NCBI GenBank assembly: GCA_018857735.1
Contig: JABMCL010002526.1
Coordinates: 31,001 to 95,000, forward strand
Direction: 5' to 3'
Length of the DNA: 64,000 nt
Origin: Alviniconcha marisindica
Lineage: Eukaryota > Mollusca > Gastropoda > Provannidae
Shown: positions 45,101 to 55,639 of the stretch, piece by piece
How the letters are laid out: each line of letters begins with the position of its first letter
Position numbering within the stretch: position 1 is the first letter of the stretch
Notes under the pieces: generated by a model
What the model was told of the DNA's origin: nothing
Seen by the model: only the letters and a program-made list of their open reading frames with translations
The model's database searches: none
Made by a program: the position numbers and the translations under genes

Positions 45101-48100
45101 GGGCAACACATCTTTAAGATAAAGGAGCAGGGAAGGTAAAGGAGAGGGGTTGACCATGTGGACCGTTCCAAGTAATATGTGTTCCTTTGTGCAGGGTGCT
45201 ATGTCCTGAAGAGGAAGGAGAAGGAATATCAATATGGACTGTCATGAGTAAAGTTCGCCTGGAGGCCATTATGTGGGTAAGTTCAGTGTAGTTAGTCTGT
45301 CGACACTTGTTCTGTCAGTTAAACTCTTGATGTGATAAACCCACTCACGCAACTTGAGCCGGAATGTTGTATTTGTGTCATGCAACAAAGTGTTTTCTTC
45401 AAAGCTAAAGGAATTAAGAGTGGGATGGGGGATAGCTCAGGTGGTAGAGATTCTGACTGAAAAGCCAGGTGCAGTACTGACGCGGGTTCGAGTCCCTGGT
45501 GTGGCAAGGGACTTTTGCTTCCAGAGTCTACTGCCAGTGAAGACTGTCTTAGGATATCTGTGCAGCCCCCGTGTGCAGTCTAATGCATTAACATCTGTGT
45601 GCACATCAACCAAATCCCAAATATTGGCAGCCATACCATTGTTTGGACTCATGAAAATACTGCACACATTGATAGGAATGGGTGGTGCTGCTCTTGCAGT
45701 TGCTGCGCCTTACCTGGGTAAGGCAACCTGAATTTCCCACAAGGGACAGTGAAGTACAACCCCCCACCCCCCACCCCCCACCTCCCAACCCCCAAATTCT
45801 GTACTGGAACAGTAAGCTGAATTCCATTAGTTGGGGGGCGACAAGGAGCATTCTTGAGAAAAGAGAAATGTACAAAATATATATGAGTAGTTTCTGTGGC
45901 AGCTTTTGGGTAAACAGATTTGTGAATTTCTGTTAAAACTAATATTTCACAATCTGATGTCTGGTGTGCAATTCTCGCAATGCATTGCAAACTTTTAGGA
46001 ACAGCCATGGGAGAGACACTTGTGGAGAGTGGATGAGCTGTTCTCTCAGATTGCGTTGAGGCATTTTCCAGGGAGCAGGAACATCCACAGGAGAGCCATG
46101 TGTGCAGACTTTACAAGAGCATTTTAGAACTAAACTACGCATCAAAGAGGTATTCTCTCAGAATGCATGGAACTGTTTTTCATCGATCAGGAACAGCCAC
46201 AAAAGAGCTCTGTGTAGAGAGGTATGTCTTACACATCAGACACTGTTCTTTCAAAATGATATGATTTTTTCCTTCTTTTTTCAGGGAGCAGGAACAGCAG
46301 TAGGAGAGCTGCCCCCTTACTTCATGGCGCGGGCAGCACGACTGTCTGGGGTTGACCTGGAGGATGATGAATTCGAAGAGATTGAAGATTTGATTCATGA
46401 GAAGAAGGACCACCCAGAGGATCTGGTGAGTGGTTCCGTGCTCTGGCCTACCACCTGAGGAACTTTCAGTGTTGTCCATTGGACACTCGGGTCCTGTTTA
46501 GCTGGCATGGACTTTTGTTGTGAATTGTGTTTGTTGCTCAAGTGCTCTTCTTTTTTTTTAACCTCCCAGCAGATTGTGATGCTCTAAAGAGTTTATATTG
46601 GTTATACAGTGAAATTGATGTTTGTGCTGTGTTTGTTCAGTGCGTTTAGAGCAAGACTGACGCTGTTTGTGGTATGTTTGACCAGCATTTATGGAGCAAG
46701 ACTGACGGTGTTTGTGCTGTGTTTGTTCATTATCTTTAGAGCAAGATCGACGCTGTTTGTGGTATGTTTGACCAGCATTTATAGAGCAAGACTGACGGTG
46801 TTTGTGTTGTGTTTGTTCATTACCTTTAGAGCAAGACTGACAGTGTTTTTGCTGTGTTTGACCAGGGCTTATAGAGCAAGACTGACAGTGTTTGTGCCGT
46901 GTTTGTTCAACACCTTTAGAGCAAGACCGACACTGTTTGTGGTATGTTTGACCAGTGTTTATAGAGCAAGACTGCTGGTGTTTGTGCTGTGTTTGTTCAA
47001 TGCCTTTAGAGCAAGACCGACACTGTTTGTGGTATGTTTGACCAGGGCTTATAATAGAGCAAGACTGGCATGTTTGTGCTGTGTTTGTACAATGCCTTAC
47101 AGTGTTTGTGCTGTGTTTGACCAGGGCTTATAGAGCAAGACTGACACTGTTTGTGCTGTGTTTGACCAGGGCTTATAGAGCAGGACTGACAGTGATTTTG
47201 CTGTGTTTGACCAGGGTTTATAGAGCAAGACTGACAGTGATTTTGCTGTGTTTGACCAGGGTTTATAGAGCAAGACTGACAGTGTTTGTGCTGTGTTTGA
47301 CCAGGGTTTATAGAGCAAGACTGACAGTGTTTGTGCTGTGTTTGTCCAGGGTCTGATGGAGCGGGCCAAGCTGTGGGTGCATAACCTGGTCCAAAGGGTT
47401 GGCTTTTTTGGCATCCTGGCCTGTGCTTCAGTAAGTACTACCTGCTTGGGTAGCAGTCATCATTACTGAAATAGCCTGCATGGGTAGCAGTTGTCATTGA
47501 AGCAGTTTGTAGTGGCTGCTGTCTTGTCACTGGGTTGCAGGTACTCAAAGCCGCCATTAGTGTAGGACAGATGGGCTGCTTAATTGCTGGCGTTTCTAAT
47601 ACAGTATTTCATCCATGGTGTTTATAATAATAGTAATGATAATTTGATATTATATAGTAAAATGTTAATGTATAAAGATGTATAAAAAACGTAAAACAGT
47701 CTAATGTAACACAAAGTTTTGGAGACGGTGTATGATCACTTCCTCATTCCAGTTTGGATCCTGATGCTGTGACTTTGTTTTCTGCAGATCCCCAACCCCC
47801 TCTTTGATCTGGCAGGCATCACATGCGGCCACTTCCTCATTCCATTCTGGACGTTCTTCGGGGCCACTCTTATTGGCAAGGCCATCATCAAAATGCATAT
47901 ACAGGTCAGTGGCACTTTTCTTGGGTTTGGTATGTTGTTGCATGTGTTTGTATTTTTCTCTGTTTGCTCACGGGCAGTGTCAAAGGGACTACCTTTTTGG
48001 AATGTGTGTTTGTGTAAAACTGTAATTGTTATGCCGCTATGCGTGTATCTGTGTTTTATTTGTGGTGCGAAAAGTTTAATGAATGAGGTTTGTTTTTTGT

Positions 48101-49877
48101 TGTTGTAATTTACGACTTGTTTTGCCCTGATATAACCAAAATGGTTGACTGGGTATAAAAAAGGCAGTTGTCTGTATTTTTGGCATCAGACAGTTAAAAT
48201 GTTTCACAAGTTCTCTCTGATTGTTGAGTTTGCATGATTGGCAGATGTATTAATCTTGTATGTAGTAAGAGGATTCCAGGCTGCTAATCATTCAAGTGAC
48301 TTTAGCCAGAGAATGTCACAAATACTGTTCATGGTGCTTAGGTCTGTTAATATTTGCATGTTCATGTCAGATATAGCGAACTTAGTTCATTTAATTTTCA
48401 ATGAAGAGGATTAAGAGAGTGTGGAAAGAAAAGGAAGACATTTTGTTGTCCCTTCAATTTCTTTATGAATGATCTGAGCGCATACTGTTCAGGTTTGTTT
48501 TGCTGCATGTTTGCTTTTTTTATTTATTTTTAATTTGGAGGTTTTGCTGATGTTTGGTAATTTTGTCTGTGCTTGATTATTATTATTTTCTTTTTTCAGC
48601 ATTGATGAATATCTGTTTTGTATTTTTCTCTGTTTCAGAAACTGTTTGTGATATTTTTATTCAGCATTCACCATGTAGAACAACTTATACAACTGATGGG
48701 GTGAGTTACTGTGTGTGTGTGTGTGGGTATGCATGCACGCATGTGTGTGTGTGTTTGTTTCGTTCACTCTGTATGTCATTGCATGTGTGTGCATGTGTGT
48801 GTGTGTGCGTGTGTGTGTGTATGTGTGGGTGTTTGAGAGAGAGAGGGAGTTTTTGGTACAGTTATTGTGGTAGTGACCTTTTGAAGTTGCACCATGACTA
48901 TCTGAGATTTCAGCAACCAGCCATGCAGATACATACCAAGTCTGACCTAGCAACAGGGTGTTTGCTGGCATGTATCATAATGACTGTGTGTACAACAGGG
49001 TGTTTGCTGGCATGTATCATAATGTCTGTGTGTACAACAGGGTGTTTGCTGGCATGTATCATAATGACTGTGTACAACAGGGTGTTTGCTGGCATGTATC
49101 ATAATGACTGTGTGTACAACAGGGTGCTGCCATGGGTGGGCAAGTCCATGCAGACCCCGTTCCGGGAGTGGCTGGCAAAACAGAAGGAGAAACTTCACCA
49201 TAAACCTGGTACTGGAGCCGCCGAACCGGTGAGTTGGAGACGTAGCTGACCCCAAAATTTCACTGTATGCTCCCTTTGTGGCAGGGATCATCAGTGTGAT
49301 GGGCTCTTGTCTTCGTACATGGCTGCTTGATGAGAGTGACTGTATTGTGGATAGGTTTTCGGAGGGGGGTGGAGGGTAGAATCTGAAATAAAGTTGACTG
49401 CCAGCATTCTCAAATGAGATCTGAACGCACCAAAGGCTAAAAAGAATGGTTAATTTAAATTTTAATCAGACGATACAAAACATACACACAATTTCAGGGT
49501 AGGCCTCTTTTTCAAGCAGCAGGATAGATAATAATAATTATACAAACATTGTAAAAGAATGAAATTGAGTTTGCATACTTTTCAGTTGGTAATTAAGTTG
49601 TTTTCTTGTGGGTGTTTGAGTAGTTTTTTTTATTCAGTGATGATGTTGATGACACGGATCATTAACTATGTGATGTCGATCAATGTGTTGACAGGGAGGC
49701 AGTATACTCTCCTGGGTGTTTGAGAAAGTGGTGCTGGTGATGGTGGCCTATTTCCTGCTGTCCATCATCAACTCCTCAGCCCAGTCCTACCACAAGCGCT
49801 TGTGTCGCACCAAGCACTCGCTGGAGAAAGCGGGGGTGGCCAACTACACACGCATCATCAAGGCCAGCAAAGACTAG
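38910..49877 (+). CDS. VMP1: Vacuole membrane protein 1, 11 coding exons
   Basis: ER multispanning protein of the VTT/DedA-like superfamily. Known roles: autophagosome formation, ER contact-site control and phospholipid scrambling. Exons: 38910-39130, 39895-39985, 42572-42683, 43653-43732, 45195-45276, 46285-46425, 47350-47430, 47788-47904, 48639-48700, 49123-49228, 49695-49877, giving 424 residues against ~406 in vertebrates. Seen: a charged cytosolic N-terminus; a first membrane segment ~80-97; the conserved [25 protein letters not shown] (~151-166); the VTT core [16 protein letters not shown] (~202-217); [19 protein letters not shown] (~258-276) and [19 protein letters not shown] (~283-301); and a last membrane segment ~372-390. 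One extra base in exon 4 (near 42,670) shifts the frame before GPHIA. Otherwise intact and clearly the ortholog. Its 5' noncoding exon is not located. Confidence 0.95.
39895..39985 (+). CDS. VMP1: VMP1 exon 3
   Basis: Residues 74-104 ([18 protein letters not shown], then RVDGPHQW), the first membrane segment. Acceptor ACACAG, donor GTAAGT. Ten tandem copies of its 3' half follow in the intron. Confidence 0.93.
39986..40965. repeat. VMP1: Tandem copies of VMP1 exon 3 donor edge
   Basis: Ten ~100-bp copies follow the exon. Each starts CCTTTGTCATGTTGATGTC, the exon 3 sequence coding AFVMLMS, and continues through CCAGTGGGTAAGT. The first three copies keep the GGGTAAGT donor; from the fourth on it reads CCAGTCGGTAGTC and the donor is lost. 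None has an acceptor in front. Confidence 0.95.
40975..41660. repeat. ~33/66-bp minisatellite with many ACAG motifs
   Basis: Copies of TGTGTGTTGGTTACAGCC and TCCTCTGTGTGTTTGTCACAG. Open frames on both strands result from the repeat and are not genes. Many pyrimidine-AG sites are potential decoy acceptors. Confidence 0.92.
41690..42571. repeat. VMP1: Tandem copies of VMP1 exon 4 acceptor edge
   Basis: Nine ~90-bp copies precede the exon. Each has GATTACAGCAG or GATTGCTGCAG, then GTGATAGGAGAACTGGAGAG and TGTGGTGTGGGTACTGGATG as in the exon start, then switches to a (GATGAT)n tract that leads to the next copy. Acceptors are intact in most copies. Confidence 0.95.
42572..42683 (+). CDS. VMP1: VMP1 exon 4 with apparent +1 frameshift
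   Basis: Encodes [11 protein letters not shown], then [22 protein letters not shown]. After HTF the sequence TTCTGTCTTGTACCTG has one base too many: as written it gives CLVP with a leftover G that cannot join exon 5 in frame. One base fewer gives 111 nt and an LYL-GPHIA junction as in other VMP1 proteins. Either a consensus error or a real lesion. Nine upstream copies of its 5' half precede it. Confidence 0.9.
42790..43115. repeat. ~64-bp minisatellite x5
   Basis: Units contain TCTGCATTTACATCC and CCTCTAAGTTTGCAGTTC, in VMP1 intron 4. Confidence 0.88.
43200..43550 (+). mobile_element. L2/CR1-like LINE 3' end
   Basis: 43,206-43,307 encodes a typical C-terminus of a non-LTR retrotransposon reverse transcriptase ORF ([20 protein letters not shown], then [11 protein letters not shown] and stop). 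A 3' UTR follows, ending TGTGCTATACACGAAAAATT and (ATAAT)n. Only the end is present, consistent with 5' truncation. Confidence 0.75.
43653..43732 (+). CDS. VMP1: VMP1 exon 5
   Basis: Residues 142-167 ([19 protein letters not shown], then PEPPYPN), highly conserved. Acceptor TTGCAG, donor GTGAGT, phase 2 out. Confidence 0.95.
43740..44620. repeat. ~60-75-bp minisatellite x14
   Basis: Starts right after the exon 5 donor. Units contain TTCTCCTGTGTGCTGTGTTC and TCAAGGCC. Each unit has an acceptor-like pyrimidine-rich tract and AAG, but I cannot align it with exon 5 or 6. Confidence 0.9.
44785..44860 (+). pseudogene. Decayed copy of VMP1 exon 6
   Basis: GTGTCCTTCAAACAGGAAGG, then GGGTGTACAGTGCATGGGGACTG resembles exon 6 (ATGTCCTGAAGAGGAAGG, then ATATGGACTG). 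A second, more diverged copy with an intact GTGCAG acceptor is at ~45,085-45,150. Confidence 0.55.
44907..45080 (+). mobile_element. AGTTCAGGAGCTGTG interspersed repeat
   Basis: Runs from AGTTCAGGAGCTGTGTTAG through TCCGTCCTAACGAGCC, GGTTTCCGTGGACG and GGACATTAAGCAACAC to CTACCTACCTACC. Full-length plus-orientation copy within VMP1 intron 5. Confidence 0.82.
45195..45276 (+). CDS. VMP1: VMP1 exon 6
   Basis: Residues 168-195 ([18 protein letters not shown], then VRLEAIMW). Acceptor GTGCAG, donor GTAAGT. Two decayed copies of its 5' part are visible upstream. Confidence 0.94.
45425..45730 (+). mobile_element. tRNA-derived SINE
   Basis: Head GGGGATAGCTCAGGTGGTAG (A box) and CGGGTTCGAGTCCCTGG (B box), followed by GGGACTTTTGCTTCCAGAG and a body to ~45,730. 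The acceptor-stem pairing is not convincing for a working tRNA. It lies in VMP1 intron 6. Confidence 0.8.
45985..46284 (+). repeat. VMP1: Three degenerate copies of VMP1 exon 7 acceptor edge
   Basis: Copies start near 45,999 (TTTTAG, then GAACAGCCATGGGAGAG), 46,071 (TTCCAG, then GGAGCAGGAACATCC) and 46,190 (GATCAG, then GAACAGCCACAAAAGAG). The real junction is TTTCAG, then GGAGCAGGAACAGCAG. Spacing is ~75-120 bp. Confidence 0.85.
46285..46425 (+). CDS. VMP1: VMP1 exon 7
   Basis: Residues 196-242: [16 protein letters not shown] of the VTT core, then an acidic loop ([18 protein letters not shown]). Acceptor TTTCAG, donor GTGAGT. Three degenerate copies of its start lie within the preceding 290 bp. 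Confidence 0.95.
46620..47349. repeat. VMP1: Tandem copies of VMP1 exon 8 acceptor edge
   Basis: About 15 copies at ~45-bp spacing: TGTTTGACCAG, then GGTTTATAGAGCAAGACTG. The real junction is TGTTTGTCCAG, then GGTCTGATGGAGCGGGCCA. The acceptor AG is kept in most copies. Confidence 0.93.
47350..47430 (+). CDS. VMP1: VMP1 exon 8
   Basis: Residues 243-269 ([15 protein letters not shown]). Acceptor GTCCAG at the end of a 15-copy array of the same junction; donor GTAAGT. Confidence 0.94.
47788..47904 (+). CDS. VMP1: VMP1 exon 9
   Basis: Residues 270-308 ([19 protein letters not shown], then [20 protein letters not shown]). Acceptor CTGCAG, donor GTCAGT. A ~26-nt fragment resembling its interior (coding HFLIPFW) is at 47,731-47,758 in the intron. 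Confidence 0.96.
48639..48700 (+). CDS. VMP1: VMP1 exon 10
   Basis: Residues 309-328 ([20 protein letters not shown]) plus two bases of Gly329. Acceptor TTTCAG, donor GTGAGT. Confidence 0.92.
48715..48850. repeat. (GT)n-rich microsatellite
   Basis: Interrupted GT tract in VMP1 intron 10, ending in a short GA run. Confidence 0.95.
48945..49122. repeat. VMP1: Tandem copies of VMP1 exon 11 acceptor edge
   Basis: Four ~43-bp copies of ACAACAG, then GGTGTTTGCTGGCATG. The real junction is ACAACAG, then GGTGCTGCCATGGGTGG. Every copy keeps the CAACAG acceptor. Confidence 0.88.
49123..49228 (+). CDS. VMP1: VMP1 exon 11
   Basis: Residues 329-364 ([20 protein letters not shown], then KEKLHHK). Acceptor CAACAG, donor GTGAGT. 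Four copies of the acceptor edge lie immediately upstream. Confidence 0.93.
49695..49877 (+). CDS. VMP1: VMP1 exon 12 (last coding exon)
   Basis: Residues 365-424 and stop [23 protein letters not shown], then [10 protein letters not shown] and a basic tail ending KASKD. Acceptor GACAG. The tail is ~15-20 residues longer than in vertebrates. Confidence 0.95.
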   Translation, partial: GGSILSWVFEKVVLVMVAYFLLSIINSSAQSYHKRLCRTKHSLEKAGVANYTRIIKASKD

Positions 49878-52800
49878 ATCTCTGCCCCGGGCCCTCGGGC
49901 ACCACTCTGTGTCATCATGTCATATCCACGCTGTGGTGTTCATGGCTGTCCTTCGTTGTTGTCATTGACCAATCAACATTAGATGTCTTGTTGCCATGTG
50001 ATGGAATGATCTGTGACTAATTCATGGGTCCATTACTGATTGATTTACCAATGGAATGATTGCCTGATCTGTGACTTATTGATACTGATCAATTGGTTGA
50101 TCTGTGAGTGCGACGTATTGATGGGTCTGTGACTAACTGATTGATTCTGTGACTGATTTATCGGGTGTCTGATGGTGATGGATGGTGGCATGGCTGTTCC
50201 CAGAGGCTGTTTAGTCAGAGCCAATGCCCCAGAATCTAGGTCAGCTATGCAGGTGCGGCCCTTGTGAGTTATCTGACAGCTGAACAGTCGTGCTTGGGAC
50301 ATGCTGCTGCTGCTGCCAGCATGAAGTATAGCAGCTGTCTTTCACCCCCTCCCTTTCCCAGCGCCATTTCACCAAATCGTACAGCAGACCACTGAAAAGT
50401 TCTTATTTTGAAGTTTACGTGGACACCGAACATGCTTAGTACAATAGTTTCAGTTTTCATGCAGCAACAAAACTGTTTCATACTTCATGCAAAAGAACAA
50501 ACTGTGCGCAGTGCATATGAACAAGTGTGAAATACAGAGCAACATTGTGAGGTGCGTTGACTTTTCTCGGCAAAACAGCACGCGTACCCACAGCATCAGT
50601 GTAACAGCACAGGCAACAGAGCCATTTCCCGTAAACTACCAAACTGTGCATGGTACACACACAAACGGTATGAAATACAACAACATTGTGGTAGGTGCAT
50701 GGATTTTTCTCAGCAAAGCAACATGCATCATTATATCCACTCCAGGTAACATTCATTTAAAATCTGGCTCCAGCCTCCATTTAAATCCCAGGGGATGTAA
50801 GCAACAATACTACACTGGTGGAAATCCAGCCAAGTGAAAAATGAGAGGGCAGCTGGCTAGTACTGACCACTGCTGGTACTGACCTAGATTCCACTGACAG
50901 AGCAGATATGCATGGGAGCTAAAAATATCTCAGTGAGTGAGCAGCTAAAGCCTAGGACACAGTGGGAGCTAAAAATAGCTCAGCCAGTGAGCAGCAAAAA
51001 CCTAGGGAACAGTGGGAGCTAAAAAATAGCTCAGCAAGTGAGTAGCTAAAACCTAGGGAACAGCCGTGGTAGGTAGACGGCGGTCTGGTATGTGAAAATA
51101 AACCCCTGTGGATGTCTGCAGCGTTACGTAAAGCGTTTGATAACCACATGCCTTGGTCAGAATGAAGCCATGTTTGAAATGACGTTACTCTGTGTAGACT
51201 TCTGTAGAAAACGCGGACACAGAATGATGCTGATGAATGAAGGCCAATGTGCTTTTGTTTGTACTTTTTGTCTCCCCCCTCCCCCTCCCCAGATCCTCCA
51301 GTGTTGTTTTTGCCTTGCTTGTGGTGGTCCATTTCTAGGTGACAACTGATGTGTCCCAGATATGATGTGAACCTGGTAACCCTGCCTCAGAATTCTTGGG
51401 ATCAATTTTAATTCAGCCAGCAAAAACATAAAACTACAGTTTCAGGTGTACTGAATATAACTGTTGACAAACCAGGTGCAAGGCCTCGCTTTGTGCCAAA
51501 TTTCAGACCCAGTGCTTGCTGTGTTTACGAGAAAACCTCAAATGAGTCAGAGTAGACAATCTGATGTTCCTCCATCAACAGTTTGAAATCAAGTGAATTC
51601 ATTACTTCTCTGTGCTATTTATATGACATATTAAACTGGTGATTGTATCATTTTATGATTTGATTGTGAGCTGTAATTATTCCTGTACCTGTTCAGACTT
51701 GTTGATTGTTGATTCTGCATGCATGTTGTGTGATATAGACAGTGTATGGATGTGTGGGTGTACAATTTCTCTCATTTAATTTTTTATTGTGGTGTTTTTT
51801 TAATATAGTGTCCATTTGGCTTTTTTCTGGGTACAAAATCAGCCACCAGATAAGTTATTCTGAACTGCCCTGTATTATTTTGAAGGCTTTTCAGTTTAAT
51901 TATTATTTCTGTTTTTTTTAAACAATGTTGTTTCTGTCCACTTGGTAGTAATATATTGCACTTTTTTTTCCCTTCTGTATGTATTTTTGTTGCCTACCAA
52001 ATCTTGCTCCAGTGTTTTGGTTTGTATTGAGCTCTCGTCCCCCCCCCCCCCCCCCCAGCGCTCCCCTCCCCCACACATCCTTTGATTCGCCTGTGCCGCC
52101 GCCCCCCACCCCACCCGACCCCACCCCCTCAATCCTTTATCCTCTGATTTGCCTGCTCATAATGCTTCTTGTTTCTGTGTATTCCTCCTGTTGTATGAAA
52201 ACCCTATTCCAGTGATTCAGGTGTTGTGTCAGGCATACATTCCTTTGTTTTGACAAGTTTCTGTCTAATGTCTGTAACTGCGGAATCGGGGAACCTAAGG
52301 TATCTACAAACACAGATGTGTGGGTATAAGTGCTTCAGTGTATCTGACTAGGACTAAGAGTGCTCATTATGAATATTCTAGGAATTTTAGAGAGGTGTGT
52401 GTGTGTGTGTGTGTGTGCATGCTTGCATTCAAAGTTATAACCGAAACAATGCTTTTTCCCTTCAAATAAAATTTGTATTTTATTAGAAGATCCCTTAACC
52501 TAGCCCCCCCCCACCTGCACACACACACACACACACTCACACAAACATACCTCCTCTAGCTTTTCCTTACCACCTGATCAATGACTGATTGCATGCCCTG
52601 AGCTCTTTCTCATCTCGTGCGTGTGGCTGGAAGATATCACATTGCTTTAAAGACGTACTGTTGCTTGTTTGCATGCCCTATGCTCTTTCTCCTGTAGCTG
52701 GCTGGAAGATTGCACATTGCTTTAAAGATGTACTCTATATGGTTTGAAAATGTACACGTTGAGGTGTTGGAGCTGAGTGTTGTCAGCCTTTATGGCCAGC

Positions 52801-52999
52801 CTGTGTCTAAAGACTGCTGTTTTGGTATTCATGACTCTCTCCGTTTTTCTTTGTCACACTCAGACACACGCAGACACACCTGCACTGTACGCAGGCATAC
52901 ACATGGACACACACACATAGACATGCACACAACATGAATGCATGCATGCATGCATGCAAACACCCGTGCATGCACACGCACGCACACACGCACACAAGT

Positions 53000-53030
<31 letters not shown>

Positions 53031-53760
53031 TGCACAAGCGTCCGCACGCACACAGACAAGCATGAGCACACACACACACAATGATAAGCATGGACACATT
53101 TGTGCATTGTGCCCTTGAGGAAATGATAGTCCCTGTGATGTGATGCAAGTCTGCTTTGATTTTGATTGCAAACTGTATATAAAAGATCTCATTCGTTTTT
53201 GACTCACAGGAGAATCTGAGTCTATGTAATGATAGGTTTTGTGTGTGGACGTGCACCTGTGGGGACCCCCCCCCCCCCCCCCCCCCACGCCCAACTAACA
53301 GTGGTGTTTCTTTAAGTTGCTGTTTAAGCAAGATGCTTCCAACTTTAGACGACAAAGCATTTTACTCGTTCTCACCTGTTTTAGAGACTATGACATAATT
53401 TGAAGTCGTGGTAGTGTCAAACGAGCCAAAGTTGACTTGGTATTTTCTCAACACGTTGCTGTCTGGTCAAGCAAGATCTTCGTGTGGTTGTTAAAATACA
53501 TCAACACTTGCAGCAAATTCTGTGACCATGGCATTTGTTCCAGGAGTAGATCTGATGCATTATCTGTAATATCAGGTCCAGCAAACATTTTGCAATGTTA
53601 GTTTGTCACTCTTTCAGCAAGATCTTAATTGAGTATATTAATATTGAAGGAACCTGTGTGGAATGCTGCATGTTCATACCTGATCCAACATCAGTGTTAA
53701 TCTAATTTTTATGTCACGCAGATGTTTGAAAGCAACAGCAACAGCAATAAAACCGTTTAG
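49878..53760 (+). other. VMP1: Probable VMP1 3' UTR and downstream sequence
   Basis: No coding sequence seen. AATAAA polyadenylation signals lie at 51,097-51,102, 52,465-52,470 and 53,746-53,751; which is used cannot be decided. Contains a diverged ~100-bp duplication (50,480/50,630), a ~55-bp unit with GGGAGCTAAAAATAGCTCAG repeated three times (50,920-51,060), and C- and CA-runs. Confidence 0.55.
52860..53085. repeat. (CA)n/(TGCA)n microsatellite
   Basis: Mixed CA, TGCA and GCACA repeats, followed by a ~26-base C-run at 53,269-53,286. Further CA runs occur at 54,395-54,455. Confidence 0.95.
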
Positions 53761-54399
53761 GTATATTTGCTCATGTGAGTCAGTTGAACATTTCACTCAT
53801 TTGTTTTTCACTCACCCAGATGTAACCGTCATGGTTAACTGGGCATTATACTGTTAACAGTCAATTATCAATCGATCTTTCGTTTTCAAACCACGGCATT
53901 GGCTTTTTGTCACTTGTACAGGAATTGATGTTGTTTGGGGGCATTTATTTCTTCTCCAAATTATGCAAATTATTTTGAAATTTTATTTGTGTCATGAATG
54001 TATAAACAGTAAAGATGGTGTGTGAAACAGTGCATTTGCTTTTGAGTCTGCTGCTTCTTCCTCGGTCACCACCATTAGATGGAAATACTTGCTCCTGTCT
54101 CTCATAAATGCTGCCATCATCCTTAGAGTGAAAGTTGTTTGTTGTTGTTTTGGTTTTGTTTTTGTTTTGGGGGATATAAAATGTTTTTTTTTTTTTACCT
54201 GCAGCAGTGTTTGATCTTCCTGAGGTGACCCAGTGTGGTTGACCAATTACTAAATCACACCTTAGCTTGAGTGTCAATAATTATATTTGAAGTATTACTG
54301 TCACTGTTCTCACTGTCCTTTCAAACCCACAGCCACACGCGTACTACTCACCCATACTGGCGTCCGACTCACCCATATACACGTGCGCGCGCGTGCACG

Positions 54400-54460
<61 letters not shown>

Positions 54461-54689
54461 AAACATTAATTGCTAATAGCCTTGCTTTTCACTAGAAGGC
54501 CGACCTTTCTCCAACTGGTAGAACATGACCTCAAAGGTTTTGTTTCAGAATGCTCCCTTGGTGTGGTGCTCATTCTAAACTTAGTTTCGATAGCTGCACA
54601 CAACAACGAAATGTGACCAAGCTGGCCCATGTTGCACACACACCCTCTTTGATAATACTAATAATGATGATGTGTTCTTTTATGTGCAT

Positions 54690-55205
54690 TTCTCCAAATT
54701 GGAGCACAGAGCCCCCTTACAAAGCAAGGAACAAAACACAGTCAAAACACTCTTCAGTATTTGTCACGAGAAGTCCGTGCTAACCTCGCTGGAGGAACAA
54801 AATAAAAGAGGCGGCGGGAAGCCGTTAGGCCAGCTGTGACAATCGATGGGGTTTCTCCGGCCGAGTCCTGCTAACCGTGACTAACGCCAGCGGAGCACAT
54901 AGCCCCATTACAAAGCAAGGGTCAAAACACCCTCTTCGATATTTGTCACGAGAGGTCCGTGCTAACCTCGATGGGGTTTCTCCGGCCGAGTCCTGCTAAC
55001 CGTGACTAACGCCAGCGGAGCACATAGCCCCATTACAAAGCAAGGGTCAAAACACCCTCTTCGATATTTGTCACGAGAGGTCCGTGCTAACCTCGCTGGA
55101 GGAACAAGAGGCGGCGGGAAGCTGTTAGGCCAGCTGTGACAATCGATGGGGTTTCTCCGGCCGAGTCCTACTGACCGTCACTAACGCCAGCGGATTATAT
55201 GCTCA
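54690..55205. repeat. ~120-180-bp tandem repeat x3
   Basis: Contains AGCCCCATTACAAAGCAAGG, ATTTGTCACGAGAGGTCC and TCTCCGGCCGAGTCCTGC. The middle copy lacks an internal ~65-bp block. GC-richer than the surroundings; no coding signal. Confidence 0.88.
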
Positions 55206-55639
55206 ATAGAAAACCAACGGAGCATTTTAAAACAAACCCGCAGTTTGAGGTTTTTTCTCTCTCATCATTTTGATCTGTTTGATCGTTTTGAGAAAAGTGG
55301 TTCTTTTTAGATGAAGTCGGGTGTGAGAACTAGAAGGCTAGTTCGTTGTAAAATTGCAGCTGTGTAATCTTCATGAGTATACAGTAATTTGTATTGTCAT
55401 GGTTTGTGTTCTCAGTGCAAACATAAACTGTCATCGACAGATGCTTGGAGGATGGACGCTAAGTCGTGCTTGCGGGTGGTGTGAGTGGAAAATAAATGTT
55501 TTGTGCAGTCAGAGCCAGGTCTTATGGAAGCTGTTTTGTTTGTTTGTTTGTTTGTTTGTTATTCGGGCGTTGGTGTGCTGCTGTCGTTTGATGCACTACC
55601 TCTTCCAGGTGCTCTGTCTCTTAGTCTGTGTCTGCACAC

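Noticed and set aside
46609..47133. 174-codon plus-strand frame of a 15-residue repeat
   Set aside because: Generated by the 45-bp acceptor array upstream of VMP1 exon 8; no independent evidence of coding.
49878..53760. miR-21-like hairpin downstream of VMP1
   Set aside because: Vertebrate VMP1 is followed by miR-21. I looked for its seed context and a convincing hairpin here and saw none.
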